Notes: generated from the sequence alone by a model not told the origin. DNA of 64,000 bases from a marine actinobacterium MedAcidi-G3 (GCA_000817105.1 JUEP01000005.1:1-64000), one strand, 5' to 3'; shown: positions 16,782 to 25,888, counted from the first letter of the stretch. Numbers and translations are program-made.

Positions 16782-17921
16782 TCAGCTACTTAGCTCCTCG
16801 AACCGCTCAACAACATCCAAATATTCAGTGATCATGTCTTCCACCACTCGCGTCGCAGAAATTGATTCGTTCATCGATCCCACAATTTGACCAACGAAAT
16901 AGTTAGACAGTTCAACGGCACCTTTGTTTTCGGGATTCATTGCTGCCCTGTCGACTTGGCGACTTGCGTGAGCGATCAGCATGGGTTGAAGAGGCATCGG
17001 CAACGTACCCGGCGAAGACTCTCCTTCCCATTCATCAGTCCAAGCAGAGCGGAGCTGGCGAGCAGGTTTACCCGTTCGCGAGCGTGATCTCAGCGTGTCA
17101 GAGGAAGTTGCCGCAAGAAATTTGTCCTTGACTACTGGGTGAGTTTCAGCTTCCAAAGTCGTTAACCATACGGACCCGCACCAAACACCCTGTGCCCCCA
17201 ACGCGATCGAAGCAGCTACCTGTCGTCCACTTCCTATCCCGCCCGCCGCTAGCACGGGAGTTGGCGCCACAGCATCGACAATTTCTGGAACCAAAACCAT
17301 CGTTCCGATATCACCGGTATGACCACCGGCTTCGTGACCTTGCGCAATGATGATGTCAACCCCCGCCGCTACGTGACGCACTGCGTGGGCCTTTTTTCCT
17401 GCTAGTGCGCCAACCAGTACTCCATTTGCGTGCGCCCGCTCAATCATGTCCGGAGGAGGGGGACCCAAAGCGTTAACAATTAGTTTGATTGGGTGAGAAA
17501 ACGCAACGTCCATTAGAGGCACCGCTTGTGCGTAGGTCATGGGCGGTTCGGAGTCAACTGGCACGCCGCTGCGCTCGGAATCCTCCTTTGGCAATGGAGG
17601 AACCGCGTATCGTTCCATCATGTCGTCGACGAAATCACGGTGGCTCTGCGGAATCATTTCTTTGAGATCACCTAGAGATTTCCCGCCTTCCGAAGAACCT
17701 TCATATTTAGCGGGAACAATGATGTCTACGCCGAACGGCTTGTCACCAACCTCATCTTGAATCCATTGCAAGTCGATATCTAGTTGTTCTGGAGTGTGAC
17801 CCGCTGCGCCAAGCACACCAAAGCCTCCAGCCTTGGTGACGGCAGCAACCACATCTCGACAGTGGGTGAACGCGAGGATGGGTACATCCGCGCCGAGCAT
17901 TTCACAAACCGGTGTCTTCAT
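16782..17921 (-). CDS. nitronate monooxygenase-family protein (2-nitropropane dioxygenase-like)
   Basis: FMN-dependent TIM-barrel enzyme of 379 residues. Conserved features are GGFGVLGAAGHTPEQL, the His-containing IIAQGHEAGGHTG, PVLAAGGIGSGRQVAAS and LGAQGVWCGSVWL for the phosphate of FMN. The ATG at 17921 is chosen from a TAGTTT hexamer 7 bases upstream; a TTG at 17981 would add 20 residues that do not resemble the family. The family oxidises nitronates or acts as a reductase; physiological substrate unknown. Confidence 0.85.
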   Translation of the reverse strand: MKTPVCEMLGADVPILAFTHCRDVVAAVTKAGGFGVLGAAGHTPEQLDIDLQWIQDEVGDKPFGVDIIVPAKYEGSSEGGKSLGDLKEMIPQSHRDFVDDMMERYAVPPLPKEDSERSGVPVDSEPPMTYAQAVPLMDVAFSHPIKLIVNALGPPPPDMIERAHANGVLVGALAGKKAHAVRHVAAGVDIIIAQGHEAGGHTGDIGTMVLVPEIVDAVAPTPVLAAGGIGSGRQVAASIALGAQGVWCGSVWLTTLEAETHPVVKDKFLAATSSDTLRSRSRTGKPARQLRSAWTDEWEGESSPGTLPMPLQPMLIAHASRQVDRAAMNPENKGAVELSNYFVGQIVGSMNESISATRVVEDMITEYLDVVERFEELSS

Positions 17922-17928
17922 GGACTCG

Positions 17929-17934
17929 AAACTA
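17929..17934 (-). promoter_or_regulatory. -10 hexamer TAGTTT of a leaderless promoter
   Basis: On the minus strand TAGTTT ends 7 bases before the ATG at 17921. Confidence 0.45.
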
Positions 17935-18082
17935 GGCGGCCCAGAAGCTTTGTGCCCGCTGGAAAGCCCTATTAGGCGCAAAAGGGTTTCTCGACACTGT
18001 TATCTCTAGGAAATTTTCTCGATTTTTGAGATATATGGAGAGAGAAGTCGGTATCTAGCTTCAACGCTGCGAAAATAAGGTT

Positions 18083-18979
18083 ATGACCATCACAGCAGTC
18101 GGCCATAGCTATTTCGATGTGGAAACAGATACCCAGCTGGATGTCTGGTATCCCAGCTCAGGGGTCGATCCCAACAGATCGTGTATGGCCGAAAAACTGG
18201 GCCTAGTTCAGGGTCGTGTAGTTGAAGTGGCCATCGAAGACATTGACGCGCAAGCAGAAGATCTTTCTGACGCTTATCTCAGACTCCATATGCTGAGTCG
18301 CAGAGAAATTCAGCCTCATGGAGCCAATCTCGATGGCGTTTTCGGGTTGCTAACCAACTGCGCCTGGACCAACGCCGGTCCGGTCTTACCGGAACGAGTA
18401 GGCGAGCTTCAAGCCCGGGCGGCGGAGATCAACCTGAGTATTTCGGTGACTTCAGTCGACAAATTCCCGCGAATGACCGACTACGTAATTCCCTCGGGGG
18501 TGAGGATTGCCGATGCCGACAGAGTTCGACTCGGAGCGCACTTAGCTGAAGGGACAACAGTCATGCATGAAGGTTTCTGCAATTTCAACGCAGGAACCCT
18601 GGGACCCTCAATGATTGAAGGCAGAATTAGCGCTGGCGTGGTTATCGGTGCTAACTCCGATATCGGCGGCAGCGCCTCGATTATGGGGACTCTGTCTGGC
18701 GGTGGTAAAGAAACGATTACCGTCGGCGAAAATTGTCTTTTGGGTGCAAACTCTGGGATCGGCATATCGCTAGGCGACTACTGCACCGTTGAGGCTGGGT
18801 GTTATGTGACGGCAGGAAGCCAAATAACTCTTCCTGACGGATCCGTCGTTAAGGGTAAAGAACTATCTGGCCGCTCGGGGATGTTGCTAATACGCAACAG
18901 TTCTTCGGGGGCTATTGAAATGCGCGTTCTTGATCCCGACCGGTGGGAGGGAATCAACGAAGCCCTCCACAATAACTAG
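18083..18979 (+). CDS. dapD: 2,3,4,5-tetrahydropyridine-2,6-dicarboxylate N-succinyltransferase (actinobacterial DapD)
   Basis: Lysine/diaminopimelate pathway enzyme that succinylates tetrahydrodipicolinate using succinyl-CoA. The 298-residue protein has the actinobacterial N-terminal domain (DTQLDVWYPSSG, HMLSRREIQPHGANLDGVFG) and a left-handed beta-helix of hexapeptide repeats with MHEGFCNFNAGTLG and MIEGRISAGVVIG, the latter holding the catalytic Glu region. Length matches mycobacterial DapD. The 161-bp region upstream is A/T-rich, but I cannot assign a promoter with confidence. It supplies diaminopimelate for peptidoglycan. Confidence 0.93.
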   Translation: MTITAVGHSYFDVETDTQLDVWYPSSGVDPNRSCMAEKLGLVQGRVVEVAIEDIDAQAEDLSDAYLRLHMLSRREIQPHGANLDGVFGLLTNCAWTNAGPVLPERVGELQARAAEINLSISVTSVDKFPRMTDYVIPSGVRIADADRVRLGAHLAEGTTVMHEGFCNFNAGTLGPSMIEGRISAGVVIGANSDIGGSASIMGTLSGGGKETITVGENCLLGANSGIGISLGDYCTVEAGCYVTAGSQITLPDGSVVKGKELSGRSGMLLIRNSSSGAIEMRVLDPDRWEGINEALHNN

Positions 18980-19040
18980 CTAAAAGCATCGGTAGTGATA
19001 GCGCTACTACGATTCTGACAGACAAAGAAAGAGGCGGGCA

Positions 19041-20222
19041 ATGGTGTACGTAACAGATCGAATAATCCATGATGCCGATGCTCACACAATGGAACCTCCA
19101 GAGTGGTTAGATGAATTCGGGTCTCAGCAAGTTCGGGACTACGCAAGAACAGAGTTTTTCGCCGGCGAGGAGAGCCCTATATTCAGTGAGATAGATCACT
19201 GTCGCACTCTCCACCTGGACCCTGAGTTTCGGGCAAAAGCCGAGCAAGAAATCATGCTTCGTAAGAACTACCGAGCTCATGGCGCCTCGAACTCATTGGA
19301 CCGAAGCGAGGCTCTGGACCATATGGGATTTGCCAGCCAACTCGTCTTTCCAACGATGCCCAACACCCTTTTAGAAGTAATGGAACATGAGGCCCCTCCA
19401 AGCCTTACGTACGAGGTGGCGTCTGCCGCGAACCGGGCTCAAATAGCATTTTGCGATGCAGATCCCCGTCTCTTACCAGTTGCATACATACCGCTTCAGG
19501 ACTTCGATTTAGCTACTTCATGCGCCACCGAAGCCATTAACGCCGGGGCCGCCTCATTACTGATTCCCAACCGGATGCCGAAAGACCATGCCCATAGCCA
19601 CATAGCTTTTGACAGCATTTGGGCTCGCGCTCAAGAAGCAGGCATACCCATAGTGATGCACGTTGCAACACCTGACCTAGTAATGCCACCCCAGCACAGA
19701 AATAATGGTTTGCCACTTGAGCCAGATTTTCATGGCGGGGGTGAGAACTTCAGGTCGGTCTCCTACATGAGTATCTCATCACCACCCATCCAAGCTCTTT
19801 CGACACTCATATTCGACGGCGTTTTCGATAGATTTCCCGCTCTAAAAATGGGAGTAATAGAACTTGGAGCTGCATGGCTACCATCTTTTATGCGACAACT
19901 CGAGGCAGCCTTCGATGCTTTCGCACCGCACGAAAAGCGGCTGCAGAGTTTGGGACTGCGTCCCTCGGAGTACATACATCGTCAAATTCGAGTGACGCCT
20001 TTCCCAACTGAACCAACCGGCTGGATTATTGAAAACACCGGAGATGAAATCTGCATGTTTAGCTCTGATTTCCCTCACGTTGAGGGTGGCCGAAACCCTC
20101 TCCGGCGCTTCGACAACGAGGTTCAAGGCTTTTCTGACGTAGTTAAAGACAAGTTTTTCCGTCAAAACTTTGAGGACCTCATGGGCTCCGCAATGTCGGA
20201 TCTCATTGGCTCATCTAGCTGA
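19041..20222 (+). CDS. amidohydrolase-2 family metal-dependent hydrolase
   Basis: TIM-barrel hydrolase/decarboxylase of 393 residues. HDADAHTMEPPEWLDEF at the N-terminus has the metal-binding HxDxH-like motif in the form DADAH; later ligands are His in IVMHVATPD and Asp in MFSSDFPHVEGGRNP, matching the ACMSD/amidohydrolase-2 group. AGAGG lies about 6 bases before the ATG. It opens a run of same-strand genes: GIY-YIG-like protein, acyl-CoA dehydrogenase, CoA-transferase. This suggests catabolism of a ring- or carboxyl-containing compound, by inference only. Confidence 0.85.
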   Translation: MVYVTDRIIHDADAHTMEPPEWLDEFGSQQVRDYARTEFFAGEESPIFSEIDHCRTLHLDPEFRAKAEQEIMLRKNYRAHGASNSLDRSEALDHMGFASQLVFPTMPNTLLEVMEHEAPPSLTYEVASAANRAQIAFCDADPRLLPVAYIPLQDFDLATSCATEAINAGAASLLIPNRMPKDHAHSHIAFDSIWARAQEAGIPIVMHVATPDLVMPPQHRNNGLPLEPDFHGGGENFRSVSYMSISSPPIQALSTLIFDGVFDRFPALKMGVIELGAAWLPSFMRQLEAAFDAFAPHEKRLQSLGLRPSEYIHRQIRVTPFPTEPTGWIIENTGDEICMFSSDFPHVEGGRNPLRRFDNEVQGFSDVVKDKFFRQNFEDLMGSAMSDLIGSSS

Positions 20223-20223
20223 C

Positions 20224-20559
20224 ATGGGCATCAGACTAGAAAAGACCTGGATGGATCTCGACGGTGAGACAATCGCTTCGTTGCCAGCTCAGCTCGGGGT
20301 TTATCACGTAGCCGATGCAGACGGAACGGTTCTTTCTGTTGGTTACGCAGGAGCAACGCACCTTTTCGGGATACGCAGCGCACTGGAAGAGGAGCTTGCG
20401 TTCCACGGCAGCCGCGCAACAAAATTTCGTTTCGAGTTCACTTCGAACTACCGAAGTCGATGGGACGAACTTTTAATGCTTCACTTGCACGATTTTGGAC
20501 AACTTCCAAGCCACCAACAAGCCGAACAAAGCCGCGTTGGCAGACTATCCCCGGATTGA
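20224..20559 (+). CDS. small GIY-YIG-like domain protein
   Basis: A 111-residue protein. LGVYHVADADGTVLSVGYAG resembles a degenerate GIY-YIG nuclease core (GVY followed about ten residues later by VGYAG), and a later Arg and Glu in RSRWDELLMLHLHDF fit the conserved downstream positions. The ATG at 20224 lies one base after the amidohydrolase stop; a longer in-frame start inside that gene is rejected. I recall similar short actinobacterial proteins of unknown function. Nuclease activity is doubtful. Confidence 0.6.
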   Translation: MGIRLEKTWMDLDGETIASLPAQLGVYHVADADGTVLSVGYAGATHLFGIRSALEEELAFHGSRATKFRFEFTSNYRSRWDELLMLHLHDFGQLPSHQQAEQSRVGRLSPD

Positions 20560-20568
20560 GAGAGCGAT

Positions 20569-21735
20569 ATGGACTTCAGCCTTAACGAAGAACAACAACT
20601 AATTGTCGATACCACCCGACGCTTCGTACAAAGTGAAATCATACCCTTAGAAGACCATCTAGATCCCGATGCCGGGTCGTTGGAACCAGCGGATCAAGAT
20701 CGACTGGTTACCACAACCAAATCCATGGGGTTCTATGGTTTGGATATTCCCGAAGAATACGGTGGCCCGGGACTCGACACTACGACTCGTGCTCTGATGG
20801 CGATTGAGATGTCCCAACATCGAGCTGGCTTATATAACCCCTGTTATGGGGTATTTGGTGGCGCTGGGTTAGCCCAGCTTTACGAAGCTACTGATGTTCA
20901 AAAAGAGCGTTGGCTTTACCCGACTCTCAGAGGTGAAAAAAAGGGGTGCTTCGCTCTGACCGAACCTTCGGGAGGCTCAGACCCAGCTCGCGCCATCCAA
21001 ACTCGCGGGATCAAAGACGGAGGCGAATGGATCTTAAGCGGCTCGAAGCTCTACATTTCGGGAGCCGACAAAGCTGATTACGCCTTGATCTTCGCTCGCA
21101 CTTCAGACGACCCTGGTCGCAATGGAGTAACCGCTTTTATTGTCGACACAGATACACCCGGTTTTCATGTGCGACGAGTAGTACACACCCTGCGGGCAAC
21201 GCATTACGCCACTGAGTTGCAATTCGATGAGATGAGAGTCCCGGAGGAAAATATTCTTGGCGAAGTAAACGGAGGTTTCGCTATCGCTAACGATCGACTT
21301 AGCCGGCAACGCATCCCTTACGCCGCTGGCTGCATCGGTCCCGCTATCAGAGCACAGGAGATGTCTATCGAATGGGCGAAAAGCCGCGAAACATTCGGCT
21401 CACCCCTGGCAGAGAAACAAGCAATTCAATGGATGGTCGTAGACAACGAAATCGATATTCGTCATGCCCGCTACTGCGTTCTAGAAGCAGCTCAAAAAGC
21501 CGACAGTGGAGAGAGATTTCGCACCGAAGCCGCAATGGCGAAACTAGTGGCGACAGAGGCCAGCAGCAGGGTCATCGACCGTTGCATCCAAATTCACGGC
21601 GGTGTTGGAGTTACCAAAGATCTACCACTTGAAAGATGGTACCGGGAGCTAAGAATCCGGCGGGTTGGTGAAGGCCCTAGCGAGGTTCAAAGGCTCATAA
21701 TGGCTCGTGACATTCTGGGGGGAAGCTTTAAGTGA
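20569..21735 (+). CDS. acyl-CoA dehydrogenase
   Basis: FAD-dependent alpha,beta-dehydrogenation of an acyl-CoA. The 388-residue protein has the signature CFALTEPSGGSDPARAIQTR (FAD/acyl-CoA contacts), the IQIHGGVGVTKDLPLERWYR motif and, near the C-terminus, RVGEGPSEVQRL, whose Glu is at the catalytic-base position. The stop overlaps the start of the next CoA-transferase gene (GTGA), so the two should be produced together: activation of an acid as CoA ester followed by oxidation is a reasonable inference. Confidence 0.9.
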   Translation: MDFSLNEEQQLIVDTTRRFVQSEIIPLEDHLDPDAGSLEPADQDRLVTTTKSMGFYGLDIPEEYGGPGLDTTTRALMAIEMSQHRAGLYNPCYGVFGGAGLAQLYEATDVQKERWLYPTLRGEKKGCFALTEPSGGSDPARAIQTRGIKDGGEWILSGSKLYISGADKADYALIFARTSDDPGRNGVTAFIVDTDTPGFHVRRVVHTLRATHYATELQFDEMRVPEENILGEVNGGFAIANDRLSRQRIPYAAGCIGPAIRAQEMSIEWAKSRETFGSPLAEKQAIQWMVVDNEIDIRHARYCVLEAAQKADSGERFRTEAAMAKLVATEASSRVIDRCIQIHGGVGVTKDLPLERWYRELRIRRVGEGPSEVQRLIMARDILGGSFK

Positions 21736-22919
21736 ACGCTGACGATCGATCGCTCCCGTTAACAGGAATCACCGTACTTGACTTAGGGCAGATCTATCAG
21801 GGGCCATACGCCGGCTTTTTGCTGTCTATGGCTGGGGCTCGAGTAATAAAGATCGAACAAACTCAAGGTGAACCGCTGCGAGCTAGAGGTGATTCGATCT
21901 CTTACGCTGCCCTGAATTCCTCTAAGGAAGCAATCACCTTGGATCTGAAATCTGGTGATGGTCGCGAAATGTTTTTAGGGCTTGCCCAAAAAGCCGATGT
22001 CGTATTAGTCAATTACGCTCCTGGAGTACCCGAAAAGCTCGGTATTGACGCCGAAACGCTATGGAAGGTGAACCCTGCCCTTGTCTTTGCCCATGCTTCG
22101 GGTTTTGGCCTGAGCGGTCCTGATGCTGCTCAAACGGCTATGGACATCACTGTCCAAGCTCATATGGGTCCGATGAGCGTAACTGGGCACCCCGACCAAC
22201 CACCAGTGAAGGCAGGTGTAGCTTTCATTGACTTCCTGGGAGGCGCTCATCTTTACGGCGCCATAGTTACTGCGCTGTTAGAGGCACAAAGAACGGGCAA
22301 GGGGAGGCTTGTTGAAACATCGATGGCCGAGGCTGCGTATCACACGCTTTGCTCGAACATGCTCTCCTGGCACCAAACGGGGGTCGCGCCTAGAACAGGA
22401 AACAAACACGCCGCGATGGGTGTAGCTCCTTACGATGCCTATAAATGCTCAGATGGCCACGTCGCTCTAATCTCAGTTACTAACAAGCATTGGCGCGCCG
22501 TACTTGAGGTAATTGGCAGGACTGATCTTCTCGAGGAACCAAAGTTTCGCCATAACACTGACCGGGCTGAACATATGGCGGAAGTTGACCAGCTAGTTGA
22601 GCAGTGGACCGAAAGCCGTCCACGCCACGACGTGGCATCTCAGTTATCTCAAGCAGGTGTTCCGGTGGCGATAGTTAGAGACATTGACGAAGTTGTAAAC
22701 GACTCACATCTCATTGAACGTCAATTTCTCCAGTGGGTCGATCATGAGACTCTTGGAAAGATTCCTCTTCCACATAGTCCTTTAAGATTTCATGGTTCTC
22801 CACTTCGCGACCTTGAAATCTTTCACCCTGTTGGCGCAGACAATGAAGCAATTTATGCTGAATTTTTGGGATTGGATCCCGGTGAGGTCGAGGATCGTCG
22901 TTCACGCGGCGTCATATAG
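21732..22919 (+). CDS. CaiB/BaiF-type CoA-transferase (family III)
   Basis: Family III CoA-transferase of 395 residues: GITVLDLGQIYQGPYAGFLL, AGARVIKIEQTQGEPLRARG and AALNSSKEAITLDLKSGDGR at the N-terminus, catalytic Asp expected in the LVETSMAEAAYH region, where an Asp is replaced (VETSMAEA), so the nucleophile needs checking. The GTG start overlaps the preceding acyl-CoA dehydrogenase stop. Second member of the family in this window (other at 4411-5670), with clearly different sequence. Confidence 0.85.
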   Translation: MNADDRSLPLTGITVLDLGQIYQGPYAGFLLSMAGARVIKIEQTQGEPLRARGDSISYAALNSSKEAITLDLKSGDGREMFLGLAQKADVVLVNYAPGVPEKLGIDAETLWKVNPALVFAHASGFGLSGPDAAQTAMDITVQAHMGPMSVTGHPDQPPVKAGVAFIDFLGGAHLYGAIVTALLEAQRTGKGRLVETSMAEAAYHTLCSNMLSWHQTGVAPRTGNKHAAMGVAPYDAYKCSDGHVALISVTNKHWRAVLEVIGRTDLLEEPKFRHNTDRAEHMAEVDQLVEQWTESRPRHDVASQLSQAGVPVAIVRDIDEVVNDSHLIERQFLQWVDHETLGKIPLPHSPLRFHGSPLRDLEIFHPVGADNEAIYAEFLGLDPGEVEDRRSRGVI

Positions 22920-22931
22920 AGAGATCGATTT

Positions 22932-23672
22932 TTAGCGTTGGTTTGCCATTTCAATCATCCAGGCAAATACTGGTTGTGAATTTTTCAACATTTCAGGGTG
23001 CCACTGGACTCCCACCACACGACCACTCCCATCTTCGATTCCCTCAACCGTCCCATCGGGTGAATACGCACTCGCTCTTAATCCACTTCCTAACTGGTCA
23101 ACCGCTTGATGGTGAAAGGAATTAACCATCCCTGTCGGACCATAAAGTTCAAATAAAATGGTTCCAGGTATGCATGCAATCGGGTGTCGCTCTTCAGCTC
23201 GATCAACCGTCAACTTTGAATGTTCGTCACCTTCAGAGGCATCCAAATGAGGAACCAAAGTCCCTCCAAAAAAGACGTTGATTAATTGGAGGCCACGACA
23301 GATCCCCAGCACAGGTATTCCCGAGTCCACCGCAGCTTCCAACAGGCCAAATTCAAAGGCATCACGTTCTTCCGAAACCATAAAAGAAAGGTCAACGGGA
23401 CCATTCCATCGTTTGGGAGCAATATCTCCCCCACCTGTAAGCACAAGGGCGTCGAGTCGTTCTACATAGTCGCGTGGACTGTCGATTACGGGAAGTTCAA
23501 CCGGCAAACCTCCCGCTTCTCGCACTCGAAGGGAGTACTCGGCGAAAAACCAATCAACTGGGCTATCAGCCAGATGGGAAATACCCGGAGCCACGGTCGA
23601 ACCAAGAGAATTCCGACCAGTAATGCCTACAAGTGGTGTCACAGACACGAAGTTACGCAAAACTGTGCCCAT
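22932..23672 (-). CDS. gamma-glutamyl-gamma-aminobutyrate hydrolase-like class I glutamine amidotransferase
   Basis: Peptidase C26/PuuD-type protein of 246 residues that hydrolyses a gamma-glutamyl amide bond. The nucleophile elbow VLGICRGLQL has Cys125; His225 and Glu227 in VQWHPE complete the triad. LVLTGGGDIAP and FHHQAV are typical. The ATG has TAAAAT 7 bases upstream and no ribosome site, so it is probably leaderless. Its start codon interlocks with that of the divergent membrane protein gene (shared CATG). Convergent with the CoA-transferase gene. Confidence 0.85.
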   Translation of the reverse strand: MGTVLRNFVSVTPLVGITGRNSLGSTVAPGISHLADSPVDWFFAEYSLRVREAGGLPVELPVIDSPRDYVERLDALVLTGGGDIAPKRWNGPVDLSFMVSEERDAFEFGLLEAAVDSGIPVLGICRGLQLINVFFGGTLVPHLDASEGDEHSKLTVDRAEERHPIACIPGTILFELYGPTGMVNSFHHQAVDQLGSGLRASAYSPDGTVEGIEDGSGRVVGVQWHPEMLKNSQPVFAWMIEMANQR

Positions 23673-23958
23673 GTATCGAATTTTACACCTGACGTCTCGT
23701 TTGGAAGCCGTGAGCTACTTGATTCTCTTAGCGGCGACAGCAGTCAAGTACTCAACCGGTTACGAGAACGGCGTAACCATTGTTGGACCGATACACGGAG
23801 TTCTCTACCTAATCTTTGTGGTCGTTATCGCTCAATGGTTCTCGAACCTAAAGTGGACTTTGAAAAAAGCTGTCGCAGCCATGGCTTTGGGATCTTTGCC
23901 CCTTGGAGGTTTTCTAGTTGATCGTTGGATCAGTACTTCCGCAAATTATGCAAGTTAA
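23671..23958 (+). CDS. DUF3817-type small membrane protein
   Basis: A 95-residue membrane protein with about three hydrophobic segments: EAVSYLILLAATAVKY, a middle stretch around VGPIHGVLYLIFVVVIAQWF, and AVAAMALGSLPLGGFLVDRW. The pattern LEAVSYL, KYSTGY and GPIHGVLY matches the DUF3817 family common in actinobacteria, which has no established function. The ATG at 23671 gives the family-like N-terminus; an upstream ATG at 23623 inside the divergent gene is less likely. Convergent with the enoyl-CoA isomerase gene. Confidence 0.7.
   Translation: MYRILHLTSRLEAVSYLILLAATAVKYSTGYENGVTIVGPIHGVLYLIFVVVIAQWFSNLKWTLKKAVAAMALGSLPLGGFLVDRWISTSANYAS
23680..23685 (-). promoter_or_regulatory. -10 hexamer TAAAAT of a leaderless promoter
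   Basis: On the minus strand TAAAAT ends 7 bases before the ATG at 23672. The promoter lies inside the first codons of the divergent DUF3817 gene. Confidence 0.5.
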
Positions 23959-23965
23959 GTAGCAA

Positions 23966-24754
23966 CTATTCACCAGTAAAGGTCGGGCTCCGTTTCTCAA
24001 CGAACGCTGCGATTCCTTCTTTGCCATCGTGTGTAGCCATAGCCTCTGCGATCATCGCACCTTCTACCTCACCAGCTTCTTCTAGAGAACTGTTAAAGCC
24101 GGCGTAGACGATTTGCTTTGCGTGACCTAGCGCCCATGCTGGTCCATCAGCAAGTGACTGAGCCAACTCGGCTGTTGCAGCATCAACTTCACTGTCAGGT
24201 ACCACACGGTTTACTAATCCCCATTCCTCAGCCTCACGTGCTGACAACACCCTGTTTGTCAGGGTCAGATCAAGCATCCTTCGAACGCCAATATGTCGAG
24301 CTACGAAATATGTAGACGTCCCGTCAGGAGTAACCCCGGCTCTCGTGTAGGCCATAGTGAACTGTGCCGACTCTCCAGCCACAACCAAGTCAAACGCGCT
24401 CACTATGGAAAGACCCGCTCCACCTGCGGCCCCGTTGACACCAGCTACAAACGGCTTCGGCATACGATTCATTTTGTAAATTCCGCCATGAAAATCCGTA
24501 AGCATTCCACTAGCGAGTTTCGGCAAGCCTTCCCCTGCCTCGTGGAACTCTTTCAAATCTCCACCAGCGTGAAACACTTTGCCATCAGCAGTCACCGAGA
24601 CTGCTTTAACCTGCTCGTCCCACTCAATCTCTAGCATCACGTCTCGAAGGTCCCGAGAAAATTGAGGGTTGACTGTATTAGCCCCACCCTGGCGAGCAAA
24701 CCGAACGTGTGCTACTCCGTCTCGTGTTTCATAGTTAATAGTTTCCAAATTCAT
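23966..24754 (-). CDS. enoyl-CoA hydratase/isomerase (PaaG-like)
   Basis: Crotonase-family protein of 262 residues. The oxyanion loop is FHAGGDLKEF and AAGGAGLSIV; the segment YTRAGVTPDGTSTYFVARHIG contains Asp at the position used as acid/base by PaaG-type ring-enoyl isomerases (usual form GVTPDGGST). It therefore probably shifts a double bond or opens a ring rather than hydrating. AAGGA lies about 8 bases before the ATG. It is 31 bp downstream of the LLM oxidoreductase gene on the same strand. Confidence 0.82.
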   Translation of the reverse strand: MNLETINYETRDGVAHVRFARQGGANTVNPQFSRDLRDVMLEIEWDEQVKAVSVTADGKVFHAGGDLKEFHEAGEGLPKLASGMLTDFHGGIYKMNRMPKPFVAGVNGAAGGAGLSIVSAFDLVVAGESAQFTMAYTRAGVTPDGTSTYFVARHIGVRRMLDLTLTNRVLSAREAEEWGLVNRVVPDSEVDAATAELAQSLADGPAWALGHAKQIVYAGFNSSLEEAGEVEGAMIAEAMATHDGKEGIAAFVEKRSPTFTGE

Positions 24755-24785
24755 TTTCTCATCCTTTCAACATCTCTTTTGGGTC

Positions 24786-25754
24786 TTATCGCGCAGCAGG
24801 CGCGAGATCACGTGCCGCTTGCACAGGATCAATGTCTCCAAACGGCATTATCGAGACGGCGGAAGTCGTAACCCCCATCTCGTGGTATCGATCGATGTGT
24901 TCCCGGCATTCTTCAGGATGACCGTGAACTATTAGTTCATCAACCACATGATCGGGAATCGCGTCGAGAGCAGCTTTCCGCTCACCGGCTGACCATGCAC
25001 TCCACATGCCTTCAAGGTCTTCGGAGCGGCCCAACCAACGGTGAAAATCTGCGTACACCGGCACGTTTAAATAGGCCGCAATCGCTCGCTTCGCTCCGGC
25101 TCTAACGACTTCGGCATCTGGGTTCGGGCAACAGAAAATTCGAGCGACTATCTCTTTGTTCAAACCACCTTCATCTACAAACGGCTTAACGGTCGCTACA
25201 TCAGCCGCTGAAAGCCAGTTGATGATAGCCCCGTCTCCTTCCCGGCCGGCGAGACGAAGCATGCCAGCTCGCAGCGCAGCAATCAGTATTGGAGGTTGCT
25301 CTGATGGGACCCGCCTCAATGTAAATCCCTTGACTTCAAACCCGTCAAATTCTTGGCTTACCTTTTCGCCTGTAAGGGCTGAACGCAGAAATCGGACCAT
25401 GTCACGAGTTCTCTTGTACGGCTCTTCAAACGGGATTCCATTCCAATGTTCAACGATCACATTCGAGGATGAACCGATTCCCATCACAAACCGTCCCGGG
25501 GCAGCCTCACACATTGACGCAATATGTTGAGCCATTAACGCTGGGCCACGAGTGAATGCCGGAATAATCGCTACTCCTAGACGAAGTTGCGGCGCCCACT
25601 GAGAAGCCAAAACAAGAGGCGTGAAGCCATCTGCCCCATCCGCTTCCGAACTCCACAAGTCCGTGTATCCCAAGTCAGCAAATTCCTTGTATAACTCTCG
25701 CTGCTCAATCAGCGGTGCGTCGAACGGAACTGTTATGCCGTGGCGATAGCTCAT
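24786..25754 (-). CDS. LLM-class F420-dependent oxidoreductase
   Basis: Third luciferase-like oxidoreductase of the window, 322 residues. GYTDLWSSEADGADGFTPL, LRLGVAIIPAFTRGPALMAQ, GRFVMGIGSSSNVIVEHWNG and QPPILIAALRAGMLRLAGRE match the subgroup that also includes the gene at 9667. An HGHPEECREHIDRYHEMGV motif near the C-terminus is typical of actinobacterial F420-dependent members. AAGGA lies 11 bases upstream of the ATG, a long spacing. Probably co-transcribed with the enoyl-CoA isomerase gene. Confidence 0.82.
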   Translation of the reverse strand: MSYRHGITVPFDAPLIEQRELYKEFADLGYTDLWSSEADGADGFTPLVLASQWAPQLRLGVAIIPAFTRGPALMAQHIASMCEAAPGRFVMGIGSSSNVIVEHWNGIPFEEPYKRTRDMVRFLRSALTGEKVSQEFDGFEVKGFTLRRVPSEQPPILIAALRAGMLRLAGREGDGAIINWLSAADVATVKPFVDEGGLNKEIVARIFCCPNPDAEVVRAGAKRAIAAYLNVPVYADFHRWLGRSEDLEGMWSAWSAGERKAALDAIPDHVVDELIVHGHPEECREHIDRYHEMGVTTSAVSIMPFGDIDPVQAARDLAPAAR

Positions 25755-25888
25755 ATTGTCTAGATTCCTTAATCGGTTAGCACTCCAACTTCGACATTAG
25801 CCAGATCATTTCCCTACTTACCTATCGAACTCGCAGTTCGCTGAACAATTTAATTCTCGCTGTCCCACCCCTGGACAAGAATGAGGCT

